Assembly: GCA_914767885.1 (NCBI GenBank)
Contig: CAJZBQ010000058.1
Location: 569,501-633,500, forward strand
Length of the DNA stretch: 64,000 bases
DNA from: Blepharisma stoltei
Taxonomy: Eukaryota; Ciliophora; Heterotrichea; Heterotrichida; Blepharismidae
Direction of reading: 5' to 3'
The notes below the pieces were generated by a model. That model had not been told where the DNA came from. It did no database searches and saw nothing but the letters and a program-made list of their open reading frames with translations. This document shows positions 13,458-25,492 of the stretch, piece after piece (position 1 is the stretch's first letter; every line of letters begins with the position of its first letter). Both the position numbers and the translations under genes were made by a program.

Positions 13458-13665
13458 CGAAATGAAAATTATTTTGAGACTAGAGAGAGATTTATTATAG
13501 AACCTTTATTGTTGTTCATATGCTACTAAGATTATGAATTCTACTAAAAAATTATTAATTGTGCTGTTAAAATAAATTTTCCTTTCGTCAAAAGTTATAT
13601 TTCACCGCTATTTTTAATATCAATAATTGTTTTAATCAATAAATTCTAATTAAATATTGCAGAAC

Positions 13666-16023
13666 TTATTTATTTTTTCTATTTTCAGATGGGACCATCA
13701 ACGGTGGCACGGTTTGGTCTTTAATGTTAATTCTCATATCTTGTAAAAGTTGGGCCTGCACTTTTCTTTCATTTTCTATTTGTTCCCTCAATGAATCTGC
13801 CATTGTAAGAAGCCCATTGATTTCTTCGTCTTGCTCTTTTAACTTATCCATTGAAGCAGGGTCAAGTTCTCCCCATATTCTTCTTAAGTGTTCATTATAT
13901 TTCTCAATAGCTTCTCTTTCTAATAATTTTAAATTCTCAAACATCCCTATTGGTAAATCCTAAATTAAAAAATACCGGTGAATCTGAGATAAATGCCAGC
14001 AATCGCTGATCTGTAATTTCTCTGAAATTCCCAGACACCGAATAAGTGCTTTGCTGTATTAAAATTAAATAGTCAAAAATGATTTTGTCTAAATCGTTTT
14101 CATATATTGTTATATATTCACCTTCGTCGCCCAATCCTTCTGTTGTCCTGACCACAAAAATTAAAAAATTCCCTTTTTCATCTCTTAAGCAGTTCATCAA
14201 ATTAGTTCTGAGATCCAGCCCATCTGTCAAACTTTTATCAATTAAAATCGCTTTTAAATCGTTTTCTGACACTTTTATATAATAATAAGTGAATGATGCT
14301 TCTCTAGGGACAGAGTCTGCAATTTGGTAAATTTTCCTGATCTCTACATAATGATTTTTAAAGTTTTTTATTTGACAGATATTTTCTACAAATTTGTATT
14401 CAGGGTTACTTGCGTTAAGTTCGTTATAAATAATTTTACCTTCCGTTGAATATAGGATATCAATTAAAGAAATCGCAACTTTTTCTTCAAATTCTAATGC
14501 TTTTATGCTTTCTTCATATAAATCAGAATCATTTTGTGCTTGCTCTTGGAGATCTCTAAAAGTTCTATCTAGCTCTTTATTGTATTTTCCTTTAACTACT
14601 TGCAAATCTTGCTTCAAAGTCTCTTCACTTTTGTGTCTTAAGGCTTTTAAGCGGGAGTTTTCTTTTAAAATTTTAGATTTCCCGTTTTCAATTTCAGTGC
14701 GTAAAGCATGCAGGTCATCTACAAGCATCCGCTGAATATATTTTAATTGCTCCTCGTTTTCTCTATTTTTGCTATCTAAATGCATAAGAAGAGTTCTATG
14801 CTCATGCTCAATAGAGCTCAACCTTTCTTGCAGCTTTAAAGCCTCTTGGATATAATCATTCTTGGCGGAGTCTCGAGTTTCTTGACTTATTCATTTTCCG
14901 TCTAAAATTTGAAGATAAGGAGATGAAATTGTGCTTAGTACGAATTCTGTATATCCTTCAAGCTCAGTTACAGGGCAAGCTTGAAAATCAACTCCTCCAA
15001 AGCTGAGGTTTCGAATTACTGAAAGCTTTGAAATCTCCCGGATGTCATTAAAAGTAGCGATTGGGTTTTCAGATAAATGCAAATCTTGAAGATTGACTAA
15101 AGTGCTTAGCGCTTCTACTGTTTCTATTTTATTTTCTTGAAGCCATAGTTCTCGAATATAGGAATTGCTTTCTAAGTTTTCAGTTAACGTCTAACACTTA
15201 ATAGTTATAGATTACGTCTCGTTTAACTTTCAATGCCATATTACCTGGATAGGCTTCCGCCCTGCTTCGGGTTCCCCACCAACCAAGCGCTGTCTACCAC
15301 CTGGCCTTGATCTGAATTGTCCCTCGGCTTTGTGAGTTCTGATTTCGATAGCTGTTGCCAGCTCTTAGGCTAACTAGCTTGCGTCCGTCAGACACGCTAA
15401 AGGATCCAGTCTCCACCGCCTGGGGTTGATGGCATGCTTCCCGAAAATTGGAAATCCCTAAGGGATGGTGTTCAAGGTTACGCACCCTTACATTATGCAG
15501 CATTATTGCGGAATAAATTCGCTGAGTGAAGCAAAACCTCTTAATCAAAGTTGGCCAAAGGGAGAATTTCTGTTCGGAATAACAGAATATTTGAGTGATG
15601 CCATATTTTGATTATGCTTACTAAGTTTTCAATTTTGGTGATTTGGTTGCCAAAAAGCCAAAGCTTTGTTAAGAGCGGGCATCCTTCTAAATTTTCAATT
15701 TTTGTGATGCTATTTCGAATCAAAATCAGTTCTCTGAGCTGATGTAGTTCGTTTATAAAAGGCTCTATTGCTGGAAGTTCGCAACCTATTATACGAAGGA
15801 TTTCTAGAGAATGAGCAACTCTTTCTACACCTGATAATGTAACTAATTGGCCAGTTTCGATCAGAGATAATTCTTGAAGATTGTAGCAGTAATGTAGATT
15901 GTCTAAGCGACTAATATGAGTAAATGCAACTTCAAGCGTTTTTAATGTAGCAATTTGTTCATTTCCAGAGCAGACTTGCTAAATAAAAATTACGATTAAC
16001 TCAACACTAAGCGCATCTTCCAT
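13666..16023 (-). CDS. LRRC9: LRRC9-like leucine-rich-repeat/coiled-coil protein, reconstructed
   Basis: 625 residues after removing a 15-nt intron (15979-15993), a 16-nt intron (13960-13975) and a retroelement with one duplication (449 bp). The N-terminal 230 residues are SDS22-type repeats (ITKIENLEGCPLLTKLWLF, IRELWLQENKIE, LQDLHLSENPI) followed by a cap-like segment and a long coiled-coil. The order of LRR, cap, coiled-coil and a following globular region resembles the N-terminal half of vertebrate LRRC9, a cilium-associated protein; this assignment is from memory. The start MEDALSVELI is separated from the next exon by the intron GTAATTTTTATTTAG. Confidence 0.75.
15183..15614 (-). mobile_element. 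Retroelement copy in an LRR exon
   Basis: A GC-richer insert flanked by a 17-bp direct repeat with one mismatch (15166-15182 and 15615-15631, core CTAAGTTTTCA). Removal restores KIENLESNSYIREL in the LRRC9-like gene. On the minus strand it ends with a GTTAGAC/GTTAAC tail. The repeat contains CTAAG, so TA excision would also restore the frame. Confidence 0.72.
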
Positions 16024-16202
16024 TTTCAAATAAAAATAATGCTAAAGAATCTTTTTCAATACCCTGAAATAGTTTAAAATTTTATTGAATTTTGAAATAA
16101 AAGGACTCACAAAATGCTTTATTAAATTAAAAAAATTGTTTATTTAATTATAAATTTGTTTTTAAATAATAACCAATTTTTCATTTAATTATTTAAATAT
16201 TA

Positions 16203-17830
16203 TTAAATATCATAGCATCCACCTAAATCAAGAGCTGAATTTGGGTAATCTTCAGAGAAACCTATATCAGATTTTTCATTTAAATATGGCCTTTCATAAT
16301 TATTCGCAGGTTCTGATCTTAATTTCATACAATTATCGATAGACTCTGCAATAGTTTTCTGGCTTTCTATTGTCTCTTGAATGTATTCTTCAGCTTCAGC
16401 ACTGACCTCTAAAATTAAGTTTTGACTTTCTTTTGTCTCTTCATTCTCTTTGCCTATATTAGCAAGATGGTGGACAATCAAGCATTCCCAAATTCTTTTT
16501 CTAATCGGGGCTTTCTCATCAAACCTAGAATCTAATTTGCAATTAAAAACCTTTTCTAGCTCTTTTTCACTATATTGTTGAGCCAGATCTTTCGCATATT
16601 TGTCAACCATGCTGCTAAACACATTTTTGTAGAAGGACCTTAAATTTCTACTTATTCCTATATTGAAATAAGACTTTTCTTGCCGTGTAAAAACTTTAAT
16701 TTCATCTTTATTTAGAAAAGATTTCGGCCAAAATCGACTTGAATAGAGATCATAGGTGTCTTTGCTCAAGTTTAATTTCAGCATGTTGTAAAAATTGTGG
16801 TAAAAGGAATTATACTAATTGACCAAGAATAGCCCACTAAGGAGCCATTCTTGGTCTGCCAGAAAAAATTTTGACAAAAGATCCTAATCTGCCATTACCA
16901 CTGAGTTTTGGTGTTTCAAATTTTTTGGGCAAGCCAAATGCAATAAAAAAAATTGTTCTTTTGCGATGATGCATTTGGCTTGTCAAAAAAATTTGGCAAC
17001 ATCAAAACTCAGTGGTAATGGCAGAAAAGATCCTAATCTGCCATTACCACTGAGTTTTGGTGTTTTCCAAATTTTTTTGACAAGCCAAATGCATCATCGC
17101 AAAAGAACAATTTTTTTTTATTGCATTTGGCTTGCCCCAAAAAATTTGGAAACACCAAAACTCAGTGGTAATGGCAGATTAGGATCTTTTTGTCAAAATT
17201 TTTTTCTGGCAGACCAAGAATGGCTCCATAGTGGGCTATTCTTGGTCAATTAGTATAGTAAGTTTTTGGTTTAAAGATCGGGAATCTTTTTTTTTGGGGC
17301 TCATGAAATAATGCAATAAAAATCCAATAGGATTACAAGGTCTTCCTCTGCTCTTGTAAGTTTTTACCATATTTTTTATAGATATGAATGATAACTCATA
17401 TTGCTTTGGACATTTGATATCTTTCTCTTGAAAACGACAAAAGCCTGTTGTATTTTCATAATTTAGGGATTTGATAATGATTCATAAATTGGATATTTTA
17501 TTAAATAATAAAAGTTTCTGTATTTTGAAAAAGTTGCTTATTATATACCCTTGCTTGCTTATTTTCTGGACTTAGAAGAGAAGGATAAGCCAGATAGAGC
17601 ATTTAATGAAATATTATTGATTCTCAAATTTATGAATTTAATCTTATTAAAAAGCAATCTAAAATAGGTATTTTATGTAATTATATCTGAAGCAATGCTT
17701 CCTGTGTCTATACTTTTACTTCTTCTAGCTCTAATGCATTTAGATCACAGAAGAAACCTTAAAATTGCTCATATCCTAAAAATGTCGATCTTCAAATCAT
17801 TACCTTTGGCGGCTGTTACAAAATTTCATT
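16203..17830 (-). CDS. Uncharacterised minus-strand gene, N-terminus unresolved
   Basis: The last 193 codons (MLKLNLSKDTYDLY onward, ending GGCYDI) are a clear open frame. Upstream the frame continues through the palindromic IES 16811-17258 (TA junction giving NQKLNSFYH), through a segment with a possible 15-nt in-frame intron at 17353-17367, and through a proposed 215-bp IES (17459-17673) to a further coding-like stretch ending DIIT at about 17674. I find no convincing start codon; 17830 is approximate. No family recognised. Alternatively only 16203-16784 is the gene. Confidence 0.45.
16811..17258. repeat. 448-bp near-perfect palindromic IES
   Basis: Outer arms TACTAATTGACCAAGAATAG and its inverse are followed by nested inverted copies of a unit containing CTGCCATTACCACTGAG, which occurs twice in each orientation, and of a GCCAAATGCA unit. 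The whole can fold into one long hairpin. It is flanked by TA; one TA pair gives an in-frame junction between coding segments on the minus strand. Confidence 0.8.
17459..17673. mobile_element. Possible 215-bp IES
   Basis: An AT-rich stretch with stops in all minus frames. Removing it between TA dinucleotides joins SDIIT to YENTTGF in frame. There is no independent paralogue check, so this is only frame-based. Confidence 0.35.
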
Positions 17831-18000
17831 CGAAAGATTTAACTTTTTATATGAGAATGCACAATGCTTTGTTTTTACAATAAGCCATCAATTCTTTTGT
17901 CTTTACCTAAAAATGATTTCTTTTCTTAAAATTCGTTTCAGATTTTCTCTATTCCCGCATCAAATTTGTTCCATCTTAAAAACGTTACAATAATTAAAAT

Positions 18001-20939
18001 ATGATAAATACAAAGAAAGCAGCCTGTCTACCGCTCATCAGCAGATCTGCAAGGCCTAAGTCAAAATCGTCAAACATTTCTTTGGCATCAAGTCCTACTT
18101 CCCCAGACATTGATATTCACCTTTTCGAAAGAAAAGAAAAAATTAGGCAAATCCACACAAGCCAAAACAAATTTTCAAGATATGTCGGCTCAATGAGCAG
18201 CAAAGACTCAGATTCCAACTCAAGCGGAAGTCCAGATAATGCTTCTGCTAAGCTCAACTTCTTTGAGTCTTATAAGAAAATAGGAAAAGAGACTGAAAGA
18301 GTCGAGTTCAGAAAAATGAAACAGTCGCCAGAAATTGCATTTCTCAAAGAAATTGATAAAGGAGGTTTAAGTCCTAAACCTTTTGGGCTCATCAAGTCTG
18401 GCACACCACAGTCAAGAAGCTCTAAATCAAGAAGCCCACAGTCAAAAAGTCCTCAGTCAAAAGGCTCCGTTGTTGGGTCATTCGATTTAAGAAATATCGG
18501 AATGGGAGATACTTATGCAAAGGCATTTTCGAAAGGAATTAAGCATATTCCACAGGTAGAAGAGCTAAATTTAAAAGAAAATCGACTCAGTGAGAAAGGT
18601 GCTTTGAAAATTTTGTCAAAGTTAGTAGAAAAGAAAACAAAATACCTTGTTTTGACTGGGAATCATTTAGGTGAGCAGTCAGTACAAAAAATCGTTGAAA
18701 TTTTAGATAACCCAAAATCTTATCTGAAGCACCTAAGCCTAGAAAACACAAAACTAAGCGAATCCGCTATTATTCAGCTTTGTAACAGCTTAAAAGAAAA
18801 TACTACCCTGACCAGATTGAATTTGGCGAAAAATGAAATCAGAAATGGAGCTGTCAAAGCCATAGGTGAGATGCTCTCTAAAAATTACGGCCTAAGATAT
18901 TTAGATCTTCACTGGAACTTAATCAGAGGCGACGAAGCAATCTATTTATTCAATGGCCTAGAGCAAAACCGATACCTAAGACACTTAGACTTGTCATGAA
19001 ATGCAATTGGCAACTCCACTAACCTAGAAATCATCAATTCCATTGGTAAAGCTTTCAAAGAAAACACACTCCTAATCCATGCAGATTTATCATATAACAA
19101 TTTTAATCTCCAAGAATGCGAAATCCTTGGAAAATTTTTATATGATAATCACACACTTATAGGTCTACACATGCTTGGAAATGATTGTAAAATCAATTCC
19201 AAAGGCTTTATTATTCCAATGAAATGCAGAAAGGAAAAAGACGCCCACAACTTCCAGAGAGTCATTAATGAACCTACTTTTATGATTCATAATGAAGAAA
19301 GCTCGAACTGCTGGATCTGTGAAAGGTGGGTCGAGGCAGAATTTACTGTAAAATCAGAAAAAGCTGCTTTTCTGCACTTAGAATGCGATGGATTTGCAGG
19401 AGAACTAATGGAAAACAATAATAATGGGACTTTTTATATAAAAAGAGTGGTACCGCCTTGGTCAAACATCGCTGGGTCTTTCTGGCACTGCCTGAAAATG
19501 CTAAGGTCCGGCTCTAATAGTCTGGTTGCACTGACAATCTGGCAGTCTGACTCTAGCTGACAGTCAGGCTCAACTATCTCTACTGATTCTACCTGGCAGT
19601 CTGGTTCTGCCTGGCTCTGGCACTGTCAAAATAAATTTCATAGGTTTTTAAAGTAACAATTTAATTAATTACGCTATGATATATTAGATAAAAATGCAAT
19701 AGCCTATTTTCAAAACATTCGTAGAAAATAATACCTGTTACAACTTATATCTATATTCTAATTGCCCGAGGATGGTGCAGGATAGCGCCATCCTCGGGCA
19801 ATTACTATATTGTATTACTGCCAATATATATGATTTTATCTAGTTTATTGCACAATTCAGTGATTTGCAAAGGAATAGGCTGCTGCTGATGGATTGTGAG
19901 AAAGCATTTAATAGTCAAAATAAATCGTTTTTATTATAATAGTAAACAAAATCATAATAAATTAATGATTCTATCAAAAAGCTATATAATTGATCAGCCA
20001 TAGAATGAAGTTATTTTATCATCAAATCGAATTTATTTTTAATATTATAATTAGTAAATAATATTAATATTTTAATTGAATGAAAGTTAAAAAAATAGAT
20101 TTTTAATAAAAGCATTAGTCGAAATTATTACCTGAAAGGTTTTACCATCAATTTATACCTCTTGCGCTAAATAATTATTTTAAAAACGAACTTTATAACA
20201 TAATTTAAAATAAGAATTTTAATGAATTTATTTATTAATGACAAAGTGAGTAATATATATCAGATAATCTGCATAATTTCTCAATTAATAATTTTTTCAC
20301 TATATTGTTTTCGAAATATAATTTAATTTTTGCACATCAATATTTTGTCATTAATTTTAAAAAGCAGAGGAAATTGATAATTAAAATTCCCTTTAATTTG
20401 TATCATTTTTTTTCTATATATACTATTACTGTTTGCATCTATTAGAATTTTTTTTATAAAACTATGGAGTAATTTTAAAAACAATATGCAAGCCTAGTAA
20501 ATAAAGGATTTGAGCTAAAGATATTTATCTTTGATTTGATATTAGATGGTTATCATTGCAAAGCACCTTAATACACATGAAAATCCTATAGACTTGAGGT
20601 AGAGCCAGACTGCCATGTTACCAGGTAGAGTAGGATCGCAGGACTGCCAGATAGCAAGACAGTCAGGTAAAGCTAATAAAGCCAGATTGATAGATTGCTA
20701 GATTGCTATGAGGAATTAGACTGCCAAATAGAGTCAGTCGAGCCAGGTAGGGCCGGACTGCTAGATAGAGCCGTCGGGCTAGGTAGAGCCAGCCAAGTTT
20801 ACCACCCCCTGGAGTTTTGAAGTTCTTCTATAGCAATGAAAATGGTGTAATTGCACTAGAAGATACCCCTAGTGAGCCTTATGACAAACCTATAGAAGTT
20901 ATTATAGGTGCTAATAAAAAGGTCTTATTCCCCATTTAA
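18001..20939 (+). CDS. Leucine-rich-repeat protein (right paralogue), reconstructed
   Basis: 529 residues after removing a 1349-bp IES (19453-20801). The N-terminal 160 residues are Ser/Pro-rich with an RSxSP-type repeat (SRSSKSRSPQSKSPQSKG). Then come leucine-rich repeats collinear with the left copy (LNLKENRLSEKG, LVLTGNHLGE, LSLENTKL, LNLAKNEIR, LDLHWNLIRG, LDLSWNAIGN) and a C-terminal domain with NCWICERW. The IES junction restores RVVPPPGVLKFF, matching AVPPGKIHFF in the left paralogue. Intact across the two sites where the left copy carries a MITE and a retroelement, so it serves as an internal control for those insertions. Confidence 0.86.
19453..20801. mobile_element. 1349-bp IES with long inverted arms of degenerate tandem repeats
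   Basis: Each end carries about 150-230 bp of degenerate repeats of a CTGGCAGTCTGGCTCTA-like unit, in opposite orientation. The ends are CCGCCTTGG... and ...CCAAGTTTA, flanked by TA. The centre is AT-rich with no ORF of note and holds a separate perfect hairpin at about 19760-19802. Excision restores the LRR protein as judged by its paralogue. Confidence 0.8.
19760..19802. repeat. Short perfect palindrome nested in the large IES
   Basis: TAATTGCCCGAGGATGG and its inverse, with a short loop, bounded by TA. It looks like a short palindromic IES inserted in a larger IES. Confidence 0.65.
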
Positions 20940-21623
20940 TTTCGCTTACAAATTTTTTTAAAACAAATATAAAGATTTTTTAATTATTTATTTCGGTTTT
21001 ATAAAATGCTTTAAATTTATATGCAATAAACAAATTTTAACTCCCTACCTACATATGCAAGCAATATCATTTAAAAAACCCTGCTTTTTTAGTTAAAATA
21101 TGCTCCATGAGCGAACAAAACGTTTTTATAAAAAAATATTTCGATATATAAATCAAAATTAGTGTATGGAAATATCTAGCAAATTCTTTTGAATTTTAAA
21201 CAGCTTGCATCTTAAAACATAAATTAAATTAATTTACTTTCCAATTTTTTGTAATTTTGGATTTTTTAAATTTTGAAAAAAATCACTATAAAAATAGATA
21301 TATTTTTTTTTTTAAAACATTAAGGGTAGAGTAAGTAGATAAAATTACAAAGCAATCAAAGAATTATATCAAATATTTTATTTATTAAAAAATGTAAAAA
21401 ACATAAATAAGCATTAGTTGAGATATAATTATATAAGATTTATGGAATATTTTCAAAAATTGTTTAAGAATTTAATTGAAAAAATGAGAAACAGAATAAT
21501 GAATATATATTATTTTAAAGTGAAGCAGATATTATAAACCTATCAATTTTTAATTCTTTAAAAAATTTATAGTAATTTTTGTTCGTCATTAAATGATGCC
21601 TTAGGAACAAATTTAAGGAAAAA
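20940..21623. other. Intergenic region with a degenerate MITE
   Basis: 684 bp between the LRR gene and its downstream neighbour. About 21101-21333 is a decayed MITE copy (CTCCATGAGCGAAC near the left, AGAGTAAG at the right, typical AT-rich core). The rest is AT-rich with no gene seen. Confidence 0.65.
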
Positions 21624-22926
21624 ATGACGGTTTGGTTCGCTATTAAATGGATAGAGTTAGAAACTGTCAATGTAAGCTATGCAGAAGGAATTGTATGTGA
21701 CCCTAGAAATCTTTTTGAAACACAAATTAGGATCCCTGGGACAACTTATACGATTAGTAAGCCCCCTCCAGCAGAGCCTGAAGAAATCATATATGAAAGG
21801 ATCATATGGGATATCTCTATTAGTTCCTTTAAAGACTACAAATTTGATACAGAGCAAAGACTTCAAGCTAATTTTGAGACAGATTTTAAGCATTCTAGGA
21901 TAAATAAATTTGTTAAGGATCCACTTGATGTAATGAACTCTAAAGAGTGTTTGGAAAAGGTTTATCATCAGTTTAAAGAAACCTATAGGCATTTATACAT
22001 TGTGAATATAATTATCATTATATAGCAAAATAAAATATGTCAAATGGCATTTTCAGGTAAATTAAGTATAGCAGCATTGGGTGGGAATGATTTGTTCTGC
22101 TTTGGCTCTAATATTTTTTCTGATTTTCTAACACAATGCAATGTGTTTGATGAAAATTTCGGAATAAATGATCTCGGTATCTGCTGGAATGCGACCAAAT
22201 GCCAGAGGTCGAAATGTGAAGCTGTGATAGGAAACAGACTTTCTAAGCATGAATTCATGGAAATTATTGCTAGGATAGCAAATGATAAATACGTCAGAAA
22301 CAATCTATGCAAAAATACAGCTGAAGCTTTGCAGAGATTATTTGATGAGAGCTTGATTCCTATTATGTCTCAATTTGATATACTATTTTATATTGAATTT
22401 CTACAAGCGGGAATGATAGAGTTTATACTAATAAAAATATAATAAATCAAAGCTTAATCTCGCATAGTTTACAAATAGATGGAGAATGGAGAAATACTGC
22501 TGTGAAGAAGTTGACCTAGAGCTTAAAGTCTATAAGCCAATTTTTGATGAAATATTTAGACTTTACACAGGGAAAATCTTTTGCCAGTCAAAAGGATTCA
22601 TGTCATTAGACGAATTCAGAAATCTGTGTATTGAGTCTGGACTATTGAATGACTCAAGAGAAATTGATTTTTGTGCTTATAAGGCAATTATGTGCCATAA
22701 AGAAGAGATTCTTGAGAAAAAACATGTGAAACTCAGCTATGTAGAATTTTTAGAAGCAATTTGTAGAGTTTTCGATCAGTGTGGGAATAAAAACGAGAAA
22801 TTAAGAGACAAGGTTCGAGCAGGGGTTACTCAGCTTATCAATTTGTGCTCTGATGCTATAAAAGGATCATTTACTATACCAACAGATGAGGCCTATTTTA
22901 AACTTATGTATCGGCCTAAACTTTAA
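21624..22926 (+). CDS. Conserved hypothetical protein with EF-hand-like C-terminal block (right paralogue), reconstructed
   Basis: 378 residues after removing IESs 21996-22070 and 22381-22471 (1303-166=1137 nt). The first junction gives YRHLAALGGNDLF, equal in length to YKYFSATGGGEIF in the left copy. The second gives QFDTNRWRMEKY against KYDSNKWRYEKY. C-terminal LSYVEFLEAICRVFD resembles an EF-hand-like repeat seen in ciliate proteins. It has TGA-free Trp codons here. Together with the upstream LRR gene it forms a two-gene block duplicated in inverted orientation at 5-4839. No function assigned. Confidence 0.82.
21996..22070. mobile_element. 75-bp IES
   Basis: An AT-rich insert between TA dinucleotides in the paralogue-checked gene. 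It has no matching insert in the left copy. Removal gives an alignment without gaps at this point. Confidence 0.8.
22381..22471. mobile_element. 91-bp IES
   Basis: An AT-rich insert between TA 22379-22380 and TA 22470-22471. The junction codons GAT ACA AAT AGA TGG align gaplessly with the left paralogue. Confidence 0.82.
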
Positions 22927-23030
22927 ACTAATTAATTATTACCAAATTTATTCAAATTTAGGAATTGAATAATTAAGTATTTATAAAATTTAAAGAAGGC
23001 TATAATTATAAAAATATTAACTTACTGAAG

Positions 23031-24633
23031 CTATAATTTAAATAGCGATGTATGTAAGGCAAATAGCACTTCTTTATCAATTGCTTTTAGCTGCTTATAG
23101 ACAGTCTTTCTTACTGCTACTGCATAAGTAAATATTGTCTTCTCTACATCACTCTTAAAAAAGTTTGATGCTTTATAAACTTCAGCTAAAGGCCATCTAT
23201 TTCCTCCATACACAACTTGGCAAATATAAGACCTATAAATCAAAAGAGAATTTGCAAAATCATGCTGAGTTTCTCCATCGAAAGGTAGCATCTGGAAGAA
23301 AGGTCTCAAATTTTTATTGCTAACTTCAGTGCGTTCCCAAGCTCCATAATTCCCTCTGATATTCCTTAATCCCACCATTAGTGAGCGAACAAAACCATTG
23401 GAGAAATCCCAGGTTTTGGGGAAAACTCACCTCCGTGAGCGAACAAAAAGATTTTTATGAAATAATAATATTTTGATCTCCCATTTTAAAGCATAAATTA
23501 TATCAAATTAAATTAGAATTGCTTTAAAATTATTTCGATTGGGATTTTTTTTAATTTGACAAAAAAATATTAAAATACAATTTATATATAATTTTTAATA
23601 CAAAAAAAATTAACCCTCTATATGCGAACAAAAAATTTTTTTCGCTCATGGGAGGAGTTAGTAAATTTACATTGATTTCTACCGCATTTAATTGGAATTT
23701 GCAGGATCCATCAGATAAAATTTTTTCATAACAAATTTCATAGGTGATGCTTACTGTAAAACTATCATCATGATTGTTAGGAATCGTAAACCCATACATA
23801 GATAGCAAATCTATATTTGGTAGTTGCTTATATTCATACACAAGCTCATTCCCTCTATTTAAAGTTCTATCTGCGATTAATGTAAATCCTGGTGGCATTT
23901 TGTCATCAAATACAATTGAAGAAGTTTTCATGGTCGAGTTTAGAGGTCTTGGCCAATGATTGATAAAATCAATTCCAGGGATTAACACAGGATAATTATA
24001 CTTTTCATCGAGATCTTTAAAGCCATACATTCTCATCATTTCTGAAGCTGGGTATAATATAGCTCGCGTTTGGATAACAGCATCTGCCCATAAAAATGCT
24101 TGATAATTGAACATCTCAGCTGGCAAGTCGTAGCGGTTTTTAATTTTCGATAAAACAAGCTCATGGTCAGCTGTAATATTCCTTATAAAATAGGATCTTG
24201 TATAGTCATAAATCCCTAATTTTTCAAACACATCAAATTCGGCATCACTTCATAATAAAGGTGTTGTGTACTTTAGAGGGAAATTGTGCACAAACTCCGT
24301 GAGAAATGGCCCTCTAGGTGCTATAAATTTTTCATAGAGAATTCTCATACGAAGCATTGAGTAAGGGGAAATACCTTTTAGGACTGATGTTAAAGGGAAA
24401 GGAGTGACTGGCTCGAGAGTGTCAGCTAAAGGAATTTTAAAGAGAACTTCCCCTTCTTTGATGTTAGATAAAAGCTTTATTCCTATACCTCGGCCTTCAA
24501 AATAAGCTATTCCATGACTATTGATGTGGGACCGAAGTTGACAGCTGAAAGAGCTTGCTTGATCCCTTGTCGTTGTGAGTGGAACTTCATATGCGTGTGC
24601 AACAATAAGAAACGAAATAAAATATAGCATCAT
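23031..24633 (-). CDS. SET-domain protein of the Rubisco LSMT/SETD3 type, reconstructed
   Basis: 440 residues after removing the MITE at 23381-23660. The start MMLYFISFLIVAHA is a likely signal peptide, so the protein may be secretory or luminal, which is unusual for the family. SET hallmarks: GRGIGIKLLSNIKEGEVLFKIP near the N-terminus, PGIDFINHWP (catalytic NH), and NELVYEYKQLPNIDLLSMYGF at the end of the SET domain. A C-terminal helical domain like the LSMT substrate-binding domain follows (FFQMLPFDGE). Family members methylate lysine or histidine using S-adenosylmethionine. The junction EINVNLL-MVGLRN is in frame. Confidence 0.8.
23381..23660 (-). mobile_element. MITE-type IES, 280 bp
   Basis: GTGAGCGAAC motifs lie at the left and GCTCATGGGAGGAG at the right, with the shared AT-rich core. 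Flanked by TTAGT on both sides. The host frame is restored by TA-to-TA removal. Confidence 0.82.
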
Positions 24634-24677
24634 TTCTGAATTATCAGTCAATTTTGTTATATAAAAAATTAATACTA

Positions 24678-24963
24678 ACTCCCCCACCTCCGTGCACTGA
24701 GGGGGTTAATTTTTTTTAAAAAAATTTGAAAAAATCCCAAGCGGAAAGCAATATTTATTTTATTTCTAAAATTTATGTTTTTAAAAATGCAATTAAACAG
24801 AATTAGCTAGATATTTCATAATAATTATCACTTATATTTCAAAAATTTTTTTCGTAAAAAATGTTTATATTAAATAAATTTTGTTCGTTCACGGAGGGTG
24901 AATTTTCGGGCAAAAAGAAGGATTTTCCAAAGGTTTTGTTGGCTTACGGAGGGGGGGAGAGTA
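24678..24963 (+). mobile_element. MITE copy, intergenic, 286 bp
   Basis: It starts TA-ACTCCCCCACCTCCGTG and ends GGGGGGGAGAG-TA, with the standard core. It lies between the divergent SET-domain and TMEM230 genes, just upstream of both start codons. Confidence 0.85.
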
Positions 24964-25061
24964 GGAAAATCATAAAATTCTTTTTTCAATTCAATTAGCA
25001 AATGCACATTAAAAAACGAAAAAATTATTTATCAAGAAGCCTTCTAATTTATTTATTTAAG

Positions 25062-25439
25062 ATGTCAAATATCGATGAAGAAAACAAAGTCCCTCATTTT
25101 CGCAAAGTTTATGAGCAAAAGAAATCAGACCGCGAAGTCCAGTTACAAACAGATCAATATCCTCAAGACAGCTTCGAGTTAGGCCCTATGTCTTTTGATG
25201 AAGAAGTCAAAGCTCCTATAGGAATGATCATTATGCTAATTACAAGTTTTTTATTATCTTTTGTCCTTATTATTATAGGTGCGATACTTTATGAGCAAAA
25301 GCATGATACGAAAAATGCAGTTGGAATATGAGTTTTGGCCTTTTTAGTAATGATTCCGGGGCTATTTTCAATTTACAAAATAATTGTGATTCTTGCACCG
25401 AAAACCCCGCAGGATAGAGTGAACATTTTACATCCTTAA
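25062..25439 (+). CDS. TMEM230: TMEM230-like two-pass membrane protein
   Basis: 125 residues from MSNIDEEN; an in-frame ATG at 25002 adds a basic leader and is less likely. Two transmembrane helices (GMIIMLITSFLLSFVLIIIG and GIWVLAFLVMIPGLFSIYKI, Trp by TGA) separated by a short loop with KHDTKNA, preceded by a 50-residue acidic cytosolic tail. The layout and the IPGLFSIYKI ending match the TMEM230/TMEM134 family (animal members end with a PGFYHLRIAY-type segment), which acts in vesicle trafficking. No introns or IESs. Confidence 0.78.
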
Positions 25440-25492
25440 ATTTATGGAAAGGAATAACTCATTATTTTTAAATGAAAATATTATAATAAGAT

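Noticed and set aside
17695-17883. Plus-strand ORF beginning MLPVSILLLLLALM, a possible signal-peptide protein
   Set aside because: Overlaps minus-strand coding-like sequence that uses TGA as Trp and joins in frame with the downstream gene; the hydrophobic start is probably a shadow.
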